Below are positions 1 through 5,448 of a stretch of DNA of 7,791 nt, piece after piece (within the stretch, counting starts at the first letter, position 1; every line of letters begins with the position of its first letter). Both the position numbers and the translations under genes were made by a program. Under the pieces are notes generated by a model that was not told the DNA's origin, did not search any database, and saw only the letters and a program-made list of their open reading frames with translations. The DNA comes from Methanosphaera sp. rholeuAM74. Its GTDB lineage: Archaea > Methanobacteriota > Methanobacteria > Methanobacteriales > Methanobacteriaceae. The stretch covers positions 1-7,791 of the forward strand of contig MUZZ01000075.1 of the NCBI GenBank assembly GCA_003266075.1, in the 5' to 3' direction.

Positions 1-196
1 CTTCATGGATCCATTTAATTTCGATCAAAAAAGAGTAAGTAGGTGTGTTATACACTATGCTACACCAGATGGTAAAATAATACCATTCTGTGCTATGAAC
101 AACATCTACCGTGAAAGTGTTGAAGAGAAATTCCATGTTCCATTGGACTCTGACAGGGCTAAGGAAATACTTAGAAATGTTATAAACAATGAATAG
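1..196 (+). CDS. tes: C-terminal end of a radical SAM protein, probable tetraether lipid synthase (Tes, MJ0619-like); 5' end outside window
   Basis: Only the last 64 or so codons are present. The reading frame is open to the left edge (a TTC codon precedes the first ATG), so this ATG is internal and not a start. The tail has a cysteine in RCVIHY (14th residue from that Met), a TPDGKIIPFC motif (cysteine at 28) and a short basic/acidic end. I recognise this combination from the C-terminal end of MJ0619-like archaeal radical SAM proteins, which join two diether lipids into membrane-spanning tetraethers. The cysteines could ligate an auxiliary iron-sulfur cluster, by analogy with the family. The radical SAM core is not in view, so the call rests on the tail alone. 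The gene converges on the minus-strand unit that ends 39 bases downstream. Confidence 0.65.
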   Translation, partial: FMDPFNFDQKRVSRCVIHYATPDGKIIPFCAMNNIYRESVEEKFHVPLDSDRAKEILRNVINNE

Positions 197-223
197 AGAA
201 ATAAAATCTTCCTAATCCCCATA

Positions 224-235
224 ATTCTTCTTTTA
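224..235 (+). terminator. Pyrimidine/T-rich tract after the radical SAM gene
   Basis: The tract ATTCTTCTTTTA follows the plus-strand stop codon by about 28 bases. Archaeal RNA polymerase terminates at oligo-T without needing a hairpin, so this is a plausible but weak terminator. The opposite strand of this 39-base convergent gap also has a TTTTATTT stretch (about 199-209) that could end the minus-strand transcript. Confidence 0.3.
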
Positions 236-451
236 TTAGTTTGTTTTAGTTAAAATATTGAATTCATCATCTGTTAAGGATATGTTAATGTAGTATGTAG
301 TATTTTCTTCTTTTATCCTGAATGCTACTATTTGGTAGTCTATTGTCATGAATTTATCTTGTATGTGGCATAGTGATAGTTTTGCAATAGGATAACATAT
401 CCTATCACCACAGTCGATTTTTTCTAATTCTACTAGTTTATCTGCAAACAT
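236..451 (-). CDS. Hypothetical 71-residue protein, third gene of the GerW-DUF2953 unit
   Basis: I cannot assign a family with confidence. The protein is soluble-looking (no membrane segment or signal peptide) and rich in alternating hydrophobic residues, as expected for beta strands. It ends in an acidic TDDEF stretch. Its ATG lies 2 bases after the DUF2953 stop codon, so the two are almost certainly co-transcribed and probably translationally coupled; no strong Shine-Dalgarno is seen. Residues 15-27 (GDRICYPIAKLSL) followed by an IDYQIVAFRI stretch resemble by eye the IIPISK and SIDPIAF segments of the GerW-family protein two genes upstream, but without the glycine-rich loop between them. 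It could be a shrunken GerW-like protein or an unrelated small beta protein. The gene is very likely real because of position and spacing. Confidence 0.65.
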   Translation of the reverse strand: MFADKLVELEKIDCGDRICYPIAKLSLCHIQDKFMTIDYQIVAFRIKEENTTYYINISLTDDEFNILTKTN

Positions 452-453
452 TT

Positions 454-1104
454 TTAACCAACGTTTTCATAAATTGTTTTTATTAATGTGCGTAGCTTTT
501 TATTTGTTAATGTGTATATTACTAGTTTTAAGGTGTTGATTAAGTCTATTTCAAATGATAAATCTGTGTCAGATTCTATTTTGAGTTCATTTATTAGTGG
601 TGTTAGAATTATTTCTATTTTTAGTGGGTATAGTAGTGCAGCTATTTTCCATATCTGTGTGCATGTCTTTATTGTGAGGTTGTTATCGCTTAATCCTAAT
701 GCGAGTATTATTGTGCTCTTGTTGAATTTTATTATGTTTATAGCGAGTTCTGTTAGGTGGATTAATTCTATTTTAGATGAGTGTATTTGCTTTATTATTG
801 TGGTAATTGCTGTTTTTTCCTCATCTTCATTTTCATTGTCATATGATTCTTCTGTGTCAGTGTCAGTAGTCATATTGAATTTGTGTAATGTTTTTGTATG
901 ATTTCTTATTTTTAATTGTATTGTTATGTCTTTTTCTTCGGGGTTTATGTCTATTTTGATGTTGTAGTATTGTATGTATAGGTGTCCAAATATGCGATTA
1001 TTGATATTTTTTAGCTTCACATGTATCTTAAGTGTTTCTGAAAACAAAATTAAAAGAAGCAATATGATTAAACATAAAATAAGTGCCATAATTTTAACTA
1101 TCAT
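454..1104 (-). CDS. DUF2953 family membrane-anchored protein (YtfI-like)
   Basis: This 216-residue protein starts with a hydrophobic helix (about residues 3-22, rich in Leu and Ile). A beta-rich region with many N, K and I residues follows, starting KIHVKLKNINNRIFGHLYIQ. There is an acidic low-complexity insert at about 80-97 (TDTDTEESYDNENEDEEK) and then a mixed hydrophobic C-terminal half. Architecture, length and position beside a GerW gene match DUF2953, represented by YtfI of Bacillus subtilis. The molecular role is unknown. I take the ATG at 1104 because the Shine-Dalgarno AGGTG lies 5 bases before it, the same spacing as in the GerW gene; a GTG one codon upstream (1107) is the alternative. 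The gene is 64 bases after GerW and 2 bases before the small third gene. It is noticeably more AT-rich, with more ATA, AAT and TTA codons, than the genes on the right of the window. Confidence 0.8.
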   Translation of the reverse strand: MIVKIMALILCLIILLLLILFSETLKIHVKLKNINNRIFGHLYIQYYNIKIDINPEEKDITIQLKIRNHTKTLHKFNMTTDTDTEESYDNENEDEEKTAITTIIKQIHSSKIELIHLTELAINIIKFNKSTIILALGLSDNNLTIKTCTQIWKIAALLYPLKIEIILTPLINELKIESDTDLSFEIDLINTLKLVIYTLTNKKLRTLIKTIYENVG

Positions 1105-1109
1105 CACTA

Positions 1110-1114
1110 CACCT
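1110..1114 (-). promoter_or_regulatory. Ribosome binding site AGGTG of the DUF2953 gene
   Basis: AGGTG on the minus strand is complementary to the archaeal 16S rRNA 3' end. It sits 5 bases before the ATG at 1104 but only 2 before the GTG at 1107, which favours the ATG. Confidence 0.6.
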
Positions 1115-1168
1115 ACTAATATATTTACTCATAGAATTCATTTAATTGAATGGTATGTTAATGTGAAA

Positions 1169-1600
1169 TTATTCTTTTTGAGGTTTTATTTTTGTCTTAA
1201 TATTATCGATATTAGAAGAAACACCAGATGATGATTTTTCATCAGGAGAAATAGAACCACTAATAAAATCAAAAATGGTTTTACCAGCAGTTGACAATAA
1301 ATTTTCTAATGGAGTTTCAGCAGAAACAGGTAATATTTCAACACCTTCAGGACCAGAAATATCATTATAGATAATTACGAATGCAATAGGGTCGATAGAA
1401 CCTCCACCACCCGCACCACCAATTTTAGTCTCATTACTACCCGTATTTGATGCTGTTCCAACACCAAAACCTACAGCCATCTTAGAAATAGGAATAATAG
1501 TTTTATCCTTAGTACTTATAGCATGACCTATAATACTGTTAGCACTCATAACCTTACTAATTTCACTTAATGTTGTTTCTATAGAACTATCTAACGTCAA
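1169..1600 (-). CDS. GerW family (YtfJ-like) protein
   Basis: This 143-residue protein has the layout of the GerW/YtfJ family. An N-terminal helix (SSIETTLSEISKVMSAN, residues 5-21) is followed by an IIGHAI strand, the TIIPISKMAVGFGVG core (34-48), a glycine-rich loop (61-67, GGAGGGG), SIDPIAFVII (68-77) and VEILPV (87-92). A helix (97-114) and a polar lysine-rich tail end the protein. In Bacillus, GerW/YtfJ is needed for spore germination with some germinants; family members also occur in non-sporulating bacteria and archaea, where the role is unknown. The start is TTG: a stop lies six codons upstream in frame with no ATG or GTG between, and AAGGTG stands 5 bases before the TTG. It is the first gene of a three-gene unit with DUF2953, which is also its neighbour in Bacillus (ytfJ-ytfI). 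The family call is firm; the cellular role here is not known. Confidence 0.88.
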   Translation of the reverse strand: MTLDSSIETTLSEISKVMSANSIIGHAISTKDKTIIPISKMAVGFGVGTASNTGSNETKIGGAGGGGSIDPIAFVIIYNDISGPEGVEILPVSAETPLENLLSTAGKTIFDFISGSISPDEKSSSGVSSNIDNIKTKIKPQKE

Positions 1601-1605
1601 TATAA

Positions 1606-1611
1606 CACCTT
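1606..1611 (-). promoter_or_regulatory. Ribosome binding site AAGGTG that fixes a TTG start
   Basis: AAGGTG on the minus strand is 5 bases before the TTG at 1600. A nearby ATG at 1619 is out of frame and runs into TGA after two codons, so the motif decides for TTG as the start of the GerW-family gene. Confidence 0.65.
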
Positions 1612-1645
1612 CAATTCATAATAATATAATATCTTTAAAACATGC

Positions 1646-1653
1646 TATATAAA
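1646..1653 (-). promoter_or_regulatory. Probable TATA box of the GerW-DUF2953 unit
   Basis: The minus strand reads TTTATATA, a very good match to the archaeal TATA consensus. A start of transcription about 25 bases downstream would fall near 1622-1626 and leave a leader of roughly 22-26 bases with the AAGGTG site. The upstream BRE position is T/A-rich and not typical. In DNA this AT-rich, chance matches are common. Confidence 0.5.
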
Positions 1654-1865
1654 ATATATTGAAAAATTCGGAAGTATTTTCTCTATGATCTATGCTTCAC
1701 AATAAGATTAACATGAAATTAAATCGTTTTATATCAAAATAATGGGTATCCTAGAGTATTATGGAGTTATTGTTTCAAATAATTAAGATAAAATACATAC
1801 TAAATCTACAATAATAGTTCTCCAAATATAAGTGAATATGATGAATAATCGAAGTAGTTAAGAAA
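1654..1865. other. AT-rich intergenic region without recognisable genes
   Basis: This lies between the divergent promoters of the GerW unit (minus) and the tRNA pair (plus). I see no open frame with a credible start and ribosome binding site, no clear inverted or direct repeat, and no complete C/D-box RNA. One ATGATGA (1838-1844) resembles a C box, but no CTGA partner follows before the tRNA. Confidence 0.5.
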
Positions 1866-1868
1866 AAG

Positions 1869-1876
1869 TATATATA
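1869..1876 (+). promoter_or_regulatory. Probable TATA box of the tRNA-Val/tRNA-Phe unit
   Basis: The stretch TATATACT is preceded by a purine-rich BRE-like run (AAGAAAAAG, 1860-1868). Transcription would start about 25 bases downstream, near 1897-1902, leaving an 18-23 base 5' leader for RNase P to remove before the tRNA at 1920. Confidence 0.5.
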
Positions 1877-1919
1877 CTATAAAAATCATAACTTAGTATA
1901 GTCTTTAAAGAGTAGTTCT

Positions 1920-1991
1920 GGGCCGATGGTCTAGAGGTATGATACCTCCTTGACGTGGAGGGGATCGCGAGTTCGAATCTCGTTCGGCCCA
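1920..1991 (+). tRNA. tRNA-Val, anticodon GAC
   Basis: A complete cloverleaf folds by hand. The acceptor stem GGGCCGA pairs with TCGGCCC (1984-1990), with discriminator A1991. The D stem at 1929-1931 pairs with 1941-1943. The anticodon stem CCTCC/GGAGG (1945-1949, 1957-1961) encloses loop TTGACGT with anticodon GAC at 1952-1954, reading GUC and GUU. There is a 5-base variable loop, and the T stem GCGAG/CTCGT (1967-1971, 1979-1983) has loop TTCGAAT. CCA is not encoded (TAA follows the discriminator), so it must be added by the CCA-adding enzyme. It is the first of two tRNAs 19 bases apart. Confidence 0.97.
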
Positions 1992-2010
1992 TAAGACTTT
2001 TATTCTGATT

Positions 2011-2082
<72 letters not shown>

Positions 2083-2086
2083 TAAA

Positions 2087-2091
2087 TTTTT
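2087..2091 (+). terminator. Oligo-T terminator of the tRNA pair
   Basis: TTTTT begins five bases after the tRNA-Phe discriminator base and is followed by further AT-rich sequence. Short oligo-T runs directly after tRNA genes are the usual archaeal termination signal. Confidence 0.5.
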
Positions 2092-2134
2092 ATTATATTA
2101 TCTGATTTTATCATTAAATACTAATTTCGTTATA

Positions 2135-2149
2135 TTTTTTAAAAAAAAA
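2135..2149. terminator. T6/A9 tract between convergent units, likely terminator for both strands
   Basis: Six T (2135-2140) are followed by nine A (2141-2149). Read on the minus strand, the A run is nine consecutive T, 35 bases after the stop codon of the zinc-ribbon membrane gene, and is the strongest oligo-T terminator in the window. On the plus strand the T6 run can back up the tRNA terminator. Confidence 0.55.
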
Positions 2150-2183
2150 TGAGAAATGGTGTTGAATCCTGATTTTGATAGTT

Positions 2184-2942
2184 CTATTTAATTATACGTT
2201 TAACAAGAGAACGTAATAATACATGGCTGATTAGACCACCCAAGGCCGAAATAAATCCGAACAATAGCGTAGTTAAAGCAACTAATATAAAGCTATTGAC
2301 TAATAACGTTGAAAAACCTATTACAAGTCCAACGGATGCGGAAACTGTTACAGCATCACGTAAATCTAGTTTTGGAAGTATGAAAACCGATAAAACTCCG
2401 GCAAAAAGTAGTGATAATAAAACAACACTAATCAATGGATACATATTTGCTGTGACAACACCCATCAAATTCGCAGTATCCGGTAATTCACCAATAGTTA
2501 ACTGAATACCAATTATAAAGAACATGAAAAAGTCAACAATACCCATCACGGTAGCAAAAAGTTTATGATACCATTTATTATCATATGACAACCTCGGATT
2601 ATCAGGATTATTAATTACAACAACTGAAGGATCATCCTTTAAGTCATTTAATCTATCATTGTACTTGTTAACGCTTTCAACATCATACTGTAACAAAAAT
2701 GATGAATTACCACAGAACATACACGTGGCAGTCTCACGAGGATTTAATGCGTTACAATTGGAACAAATCTTGTGATAGGCTACCTTCGGTAGTTCAATAT
2801 CCTTCAACACAAACTGTAATGCCTTGTCATTCTCTGCAAATTCAAGTGTATGACCACAATTTTCACATTTGTCAAAGACTAATGGAGCATTAGCATCCAC
2901 TTGCGTGTAATTTTTACAATTACGACATACAATATAACTCAT
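2184..2942 (-). CDS. Membrane protein with two N-terminal zinc ribbons, function unknown
   Basis: The protein has 252 residues. Two CxxC pairs at C6/C9 and C26/C29 form a first zinc ribbon. A second is formed by C60/C63 and C74/C77 (ICSNCNALNP...CMFCGNS). A charged linker (about 85-125) leads to four likely transmembrane helices at about 128-150, 168-189, 196-218 and 219-243, ending in a basic tail (RSLVKRIIK). The layout suggests a membrane protein with a cytoplasmic metal-binding head, but I recognise no catalytic domain and give no function. ATG at 2942 is preferred over a TTG three codons upstream because TTTGAT precedes the ATG by 4 bases and the zinc ribbon starts right after. It lies 61 bases after the methylthiotransferase gene, with a possible promoter in the gap, so it is either the last gene of the operon or a separate unit. 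Confidence 0.8.
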   Translation of the reverse strand: MSYIVCRNCKNYTQVDANAPLVFDKCENCGHTLEFAENDKALQFVLKDIELPKVAYHKICSNCNALNPRETATCMFCGNSSFLLQYDVESVNKYNDRLNDLKDDPSVVVINNPDNPRLSYDNKWYHKLFATVMGIVDFFMFFIIGIQLTIGELPDTANLMGVVTANMYPLISVVLLSLLFAGVLSVFILPKLDLRDAVTVSASVGLVIGFSTLLVNSFILVALTTLLFGFISALGGLISHVLLRSLVKRIIK

Positions 2943-2987
2943 AACAATCAAATCTCTTATGCTATTTATCTAATATTTACTCATTGT

Positions 2988-2995
2988 TAAATATA
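2988..2995 (-). promoter_or_regulatory. Possible TATA box of the zinc-ribbon membrane gene
   Basis: The minus strand reads TATATTTA behind a GGAAAAA stretch that could serve as BRE. A transcript start near 2966-2970 would give a leader of about 25 bases. The box lies just downstream of the methylthiotransferase stop, so the gene could be transcribed alone as well as by read-through. Confidence 0.35.
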
Positions 2996-3003
2996 TTTTT
3001 CCA

Positions 3004-4281
3004 TTATAATATCTTCCTAGCAACTAGGTATGTTCTCTTAGCATCCGTTATTTCAACATCCACAAATGAACCAATTTCTCCTTCATCCAGTATTACATTT
3101 TTATATGAATTAGTGTATGCAACAACTCCACCAGATGTTCCATGTCCAGTGATGAGGACTTTTTGAATACTGCCAATATAGCTCCTATTATTCTCAAGCA
3201 TTATATCGGTTTTTGCTTTGTTAAGTCTGTGTGATCTATCCTTCATCACTAAATGGGATACCTCATCAAGACTACTGGATTTAGCTCCTGGTCTGTGCAT
3301 ATACTTAGATATGTGGATAATATCTGGTTTAATCTCATAGAGCAAATCAAGGGATTGTTGGAAGTCTTCCTCAGTCTCTGTTGGATATCCGACTATAATA
3401 TCAGTAGCCAATGAGAGGTCTGGTATTTTACTACGAAACTTGGATAGTATGTTCCTGTAATCATCTAGGCTGTGTAGTCGATTCATTTCTGTTAATACTT
3501 TATCACTACCAGTTTGTATTGGAAGGTGGATGAAGTTGTATATATTCTCATTGTTTTTGAATGCGTCTATGACATCATCTAACTCCCTACTCAAGCTCTT
3601 TGGATGCATCATGCCAACCCTGATTCTGTAATCACCAGGGATACTTGCAAGTCTATTAAGTAACTCAGCGAAGGATTCACCAGAATCCAGTCCAAAGCAT
3701 GCAGTATCCTGTGCAGTCACCTGCAACTCCTTACAACCATTACTGATAGCATCACTTGCTTCTGCAACAATATCTTCTATGGGATAACTTACCAGAGAGC
3801 CTCTAGCTATCTTTGTACAGCAGAACGTGCATCCACCGTTACAACCTTCACAAATCTGAAGTATATGTGTTAGTGTGTCATTAGATTTGAGGTTTAATCC
3901 GGCCTTAGATGTTACTGTTTTACCATAATAACGGACTTTTTCGCCATTTAATGTCTTGTTAACTACTTCAAGCACGTCTTCTATTTTATGCGGGCCAATC
4001 CATGAGGCATCCTTATCAAATCTGTCCAGTCTAATTGGGTCTACTTCGACCATACAGCCAGCTATAACTAGCTTCTTTTCCGGATATTGTGAACGTATCT
4101 TGTTAATCAGTGTTATCATTTTCTGTTCTGTAGGCAACTTCACATAACACGTATTTAACAGTATGAGGTCTGCTTCATCTATTGAATCCACTACCTCATG
4201 GACTTGTGTGAGTATGTTCTCCATTATCTGTGAGTCTGCCTGATTAAAGGTACATCCATGTGTTTCAATATATATTTTCAT
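3004..4281 (-). CDS. tRNA N6-threonylcarbamoyladenosine(37) C2-methylthiotransferase (archaeal MiaB-like, CDKAL1 type)
   Basis: This radical SAM enzyme is expected to convert t6A to ms2t6A at position 37 of ANN-decoding tRNAs. The 425 residues are full length. The N-terminal methylthiotransferase domain carries THGC (C10), NTC (C45) and AGC (C76), which bind the auxiliary cluster. The radical SAM motif is C147-NGG-C151-TF-C154, followed by TKIARG. TAQDTACFG (189-197), HLPIQTGSD (252-260) and TDIIVGYPTE (293-302) are family signatures. A C-terminal TRAM domain (about 365-425) binds RNA. An extra cysteine (C155) directly follows the radical SAM motif. The ATG is 20 bases after the HVO_0476-type gene, preceded by GGGAT, and is co-directional with it. 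The bacterial name mtaB is avoided because it also denotes methanol methyltransferase. The choice between t6A and other adenosine substrates rests on family membership. Confidence 0.93.
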   Translation of the reverse strand: MKIYIETHGCTFNQADSQIMENILTQVHEVVDSIDEADLILLNTCYVKLPTEQKMITLINKIRSQYPEKKLVIAGCMVEVDPIRLDRFDKDASWIGPHKIEDVLEVVNKTLNGEKVRYYGKTVTSKAGLNLKSNDTLTHILQICEGCNGGCTFCCTKIARGSLVSYPIEDIVAEASDAISNGCKELQVTAQDTACFGLDSGESFAELLNRLASIPGDYRIRVGMMHPKSLSRELDDVIDAFKNNENIYNFIHLPIQTGSDKVLTEMNRLHSLDDYRNILSKFRSKIPDLSLATDIIVGYPTETEEDFQQSLDLLYEIKPDIIHISKYMHRPGAKSSSLDEVSHLVMKDRSHRLNKAKTDIMLENNRSYIGSIQKVLITGHGTSGGVVAYTNSYKNVILDEGEIGSFVDVEITDAKRTYLVARKIL

Positions 4282-4301
4282 AATAATTATCCCGAATCTA
4301 G

Positions 4302-4934
4302 TTAATAATCGTGTTCTTTGATTGTTGTCTTAATAACATACTCTGAGAGGTCATACTGAACCCTGCTTTTATCTTTTGGTGAGAGCAGCTTAGCATATAC
4401 CCTTTTTATTACCTTAGCATATGCATAACCCTTCTTCATACTGCGTTCAAGTGTCTTGAATCCATATATCTTGAATTTGACACCGTTTACCTGACCTACA
4501 TCACCTACTTCAAAGATGAATTCACGTTCTATTTCCAACTTATACGATAATACGTTTCCATGATTATCTACTGATAAGCCTATACGTGCAAGGGTGTCTA
4601 ATGATTTTACCCATATGGTTTGTATGTCTATTACCGGACATTCATAGACTCTAATGCTTTCACTGTTTTCTATGGATGTTACCTCCACTTCCTTATCGTC
4701 GATGTAGAGTAGTGTACCACATTCTAGGTATTCATCTGAGAAAAGTTTTATACTGGTTTTCCATGAATGTTCAAATTCACTGATGACTACCCTAACTTCT
4801 ATTTCCCTTGCCTGTTCTTGTGTTTTACGGTAGACGTGTCCACATTCATCGCATTGAAGTGTTAATTCCTTTACCTTCTTTCCCTTACTTTTAAGTATTT
4901 CAAATTCCTCACAGCCACACATAGGACATGACAT
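4302..4934 (-). CDS. HVO_0476 family zinc finger protein (COG1326-like)
   Basis: This 210-residue protein is of an archaeal family without known function. The N-terminal zinc ribbon has C3/C6 (SCPMCGC) and C28/C31 (QCDECGHVYR). An all-beta-looking region follows, alternating hydrophobic and charged residues, with LYIDDKEVEVTSIE and a VGDVGQVNGVKFKIYGF stretch. The C-terminus is basic (KGYAYAKVIKRVYAKLL). There is no membrane segment. The zinc ribbon plus OB/SH3-like beta layout would fit nucleic-acid binding, but that is inference. The ATG is one base after the hacB stop codon, and its strong Shine-Dalgarno (AAGGAGGG) lies inside the last hacB codons, so translation is probably coupled. It sits between coenzyme B and tRNA modification genes. 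Confidence 0.82.
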   Translation of the reverse strand: MSCPMCGCEEFEILKSKGKKVKELTLQCDECGHVYRKTQEQAREIEVRVVISEFEHSWKTSIKLFSDEYLECGTLLYIDDKEVEVTSIENSESIRVYECPVIDIQTIWVKSLDTLARIGLSVDNHGNVLSYKLEIEREFIFEVGDVGQVNGVKFKIYGFKTLERSMKKGYAYAKVIKRVYAKLLSPKDKSRVQYDLSEYVIKTTIKEHDY

Positions 4935-4935
4935 A

Positions 4936-5424
4936 TTATCCCTCCTTATTTTTTAGGTATTGTTCTACCAGTCCACCATTTTCTAGTATGTTACGCATGG
5001 TAGAATCTAATGCTTTAATCTTGAATGATGTTTCTTGTGTCAAATTCTTTATTAGTCCTTCTTCAAAGTTTACTTCCAGGATGTCACCCTCATCTGCATC
5101 CACATCTGCTGTTATTACGGGCAGACCTATGTTAATTGCGTTTCTATAAAATATTCTTGCAAAGGATTTTGCTATAACCACGGATACTCCTGCAGTCTTT
5201 ATTGCTACTGGTGCCTGTTCACGTGAAGACCCACAACCAAAGTTCCATCCGGCAAGTATTATGTCACCTTTTGAGACTTTACTTGCAAATTCCGGGTCTT
5301 CAGCCTCCATCACATGGTCCGCCAAGTCTTGTGGGTTGAATGTTCTGAGGTATCTTCCAGCAATTATCACATCTGTATCTATACAATCCCTGAACTTCCA
5401 AACTTTTGCTGTTACATTTTCCAT
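4936..5424 (-). CDS. hacB: Homoaconitase / 3-isopropylmalate dehydratase family small subunit, probably HacB
   Basis: This is the small (swivel-domain) subunit of an aconitase-family hydro-lyase. 162 residues: KFRDCIDTDVIIAGRYLRT (10-28), the NFGCGSSREQAP motif (61-72) and SFARIFYRNAINIGLP (87-102) are all family hallmarks. The substrate-selecting loop reads YLRT (25-28). In methanogens YLRT marks homoaconitase (coenzyme B pathway, 2-oxosuberate synthesis) whereas YLVY-like loops mark isopropylmalate isomerase (leucine); hence HacB. The large subunit is not in the window. Departures from the usual KFGDDIDTD..IIPG (R12, C14 and A22 here) leave some doubt on specificity. The ATG at 5424 gives the typical N-terminus; an in-frame ATG at 5439 would add five residues. 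The gene follows mptG by 24 bases and touches the next gene. Confidence 0.85.
   Translation of the reverse strand: MENVTAKVWKFRDCIDTDVIIAGRYLRTFNPQDLADHVMEAEDPEFASKVSKGDIILAGWNFGCGSSREQAPVAIKTAGVSVVIAKSFARIFYRNAINIGLPVITADVDADEGDILEVNFEEGLIKNLTQETSFKIKALDSTMRNILENGGLVEQYLKNKEG
4940..4947 (-). promoter_or_regulatory. Strong Shine-Dalgarno inside the 3' end of hacB
   Basis: AAGGAGGG on the minus strand overlaps the last codons of hacB (AAG GAG GGA then the TAA stop) and ends about 5 bases before the ATG of the zinc finger gene at 4934. It is the best ribosome binding site in the window and fixes that start. Confidence 0.75.
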
Positions 5425-5448
5425 GATAAACACATCCATTTTTCTAAT

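Noticed and set aside
488..901. Plus-strand open frame of 137 codons
   Set aside because: It is antisense to the DUF2953 gene, lacks a ribosome site, and its Ser/Ile/Val-rich composition is that of a reverse-frame shadow.
1135..1151. Small inverted repeat (ATTCA ... TGAAT) between GerW and DUF2953
   Set aside because: A stem of about five AT-rich pairs without a T run. This is expected by chance in such DNA, so it is not called a terminator or operator.
974..1231. Plus-strand open frame of 85 codons spanning the DUF2953-GerW gap
   Set aside because: It overlaps both genes on the opposite strand, has no ribosome site, and its composition is explained by AT-rich DNA.
1838..1844. ATGATGA resembling the C box of a C/D guide RNA
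   Set aside because: No D box (CTGA) follows at a fitting distance before the tRNA, and the flanks show no terminal stem.
4936..5424. Annotation as LeuD (isopropylmalate dehydratase small subunit)
   Set aside because: The specificity loop is YLRT, the homoaconitase type in methanogens, not YLVY-like; kept as the alternative.
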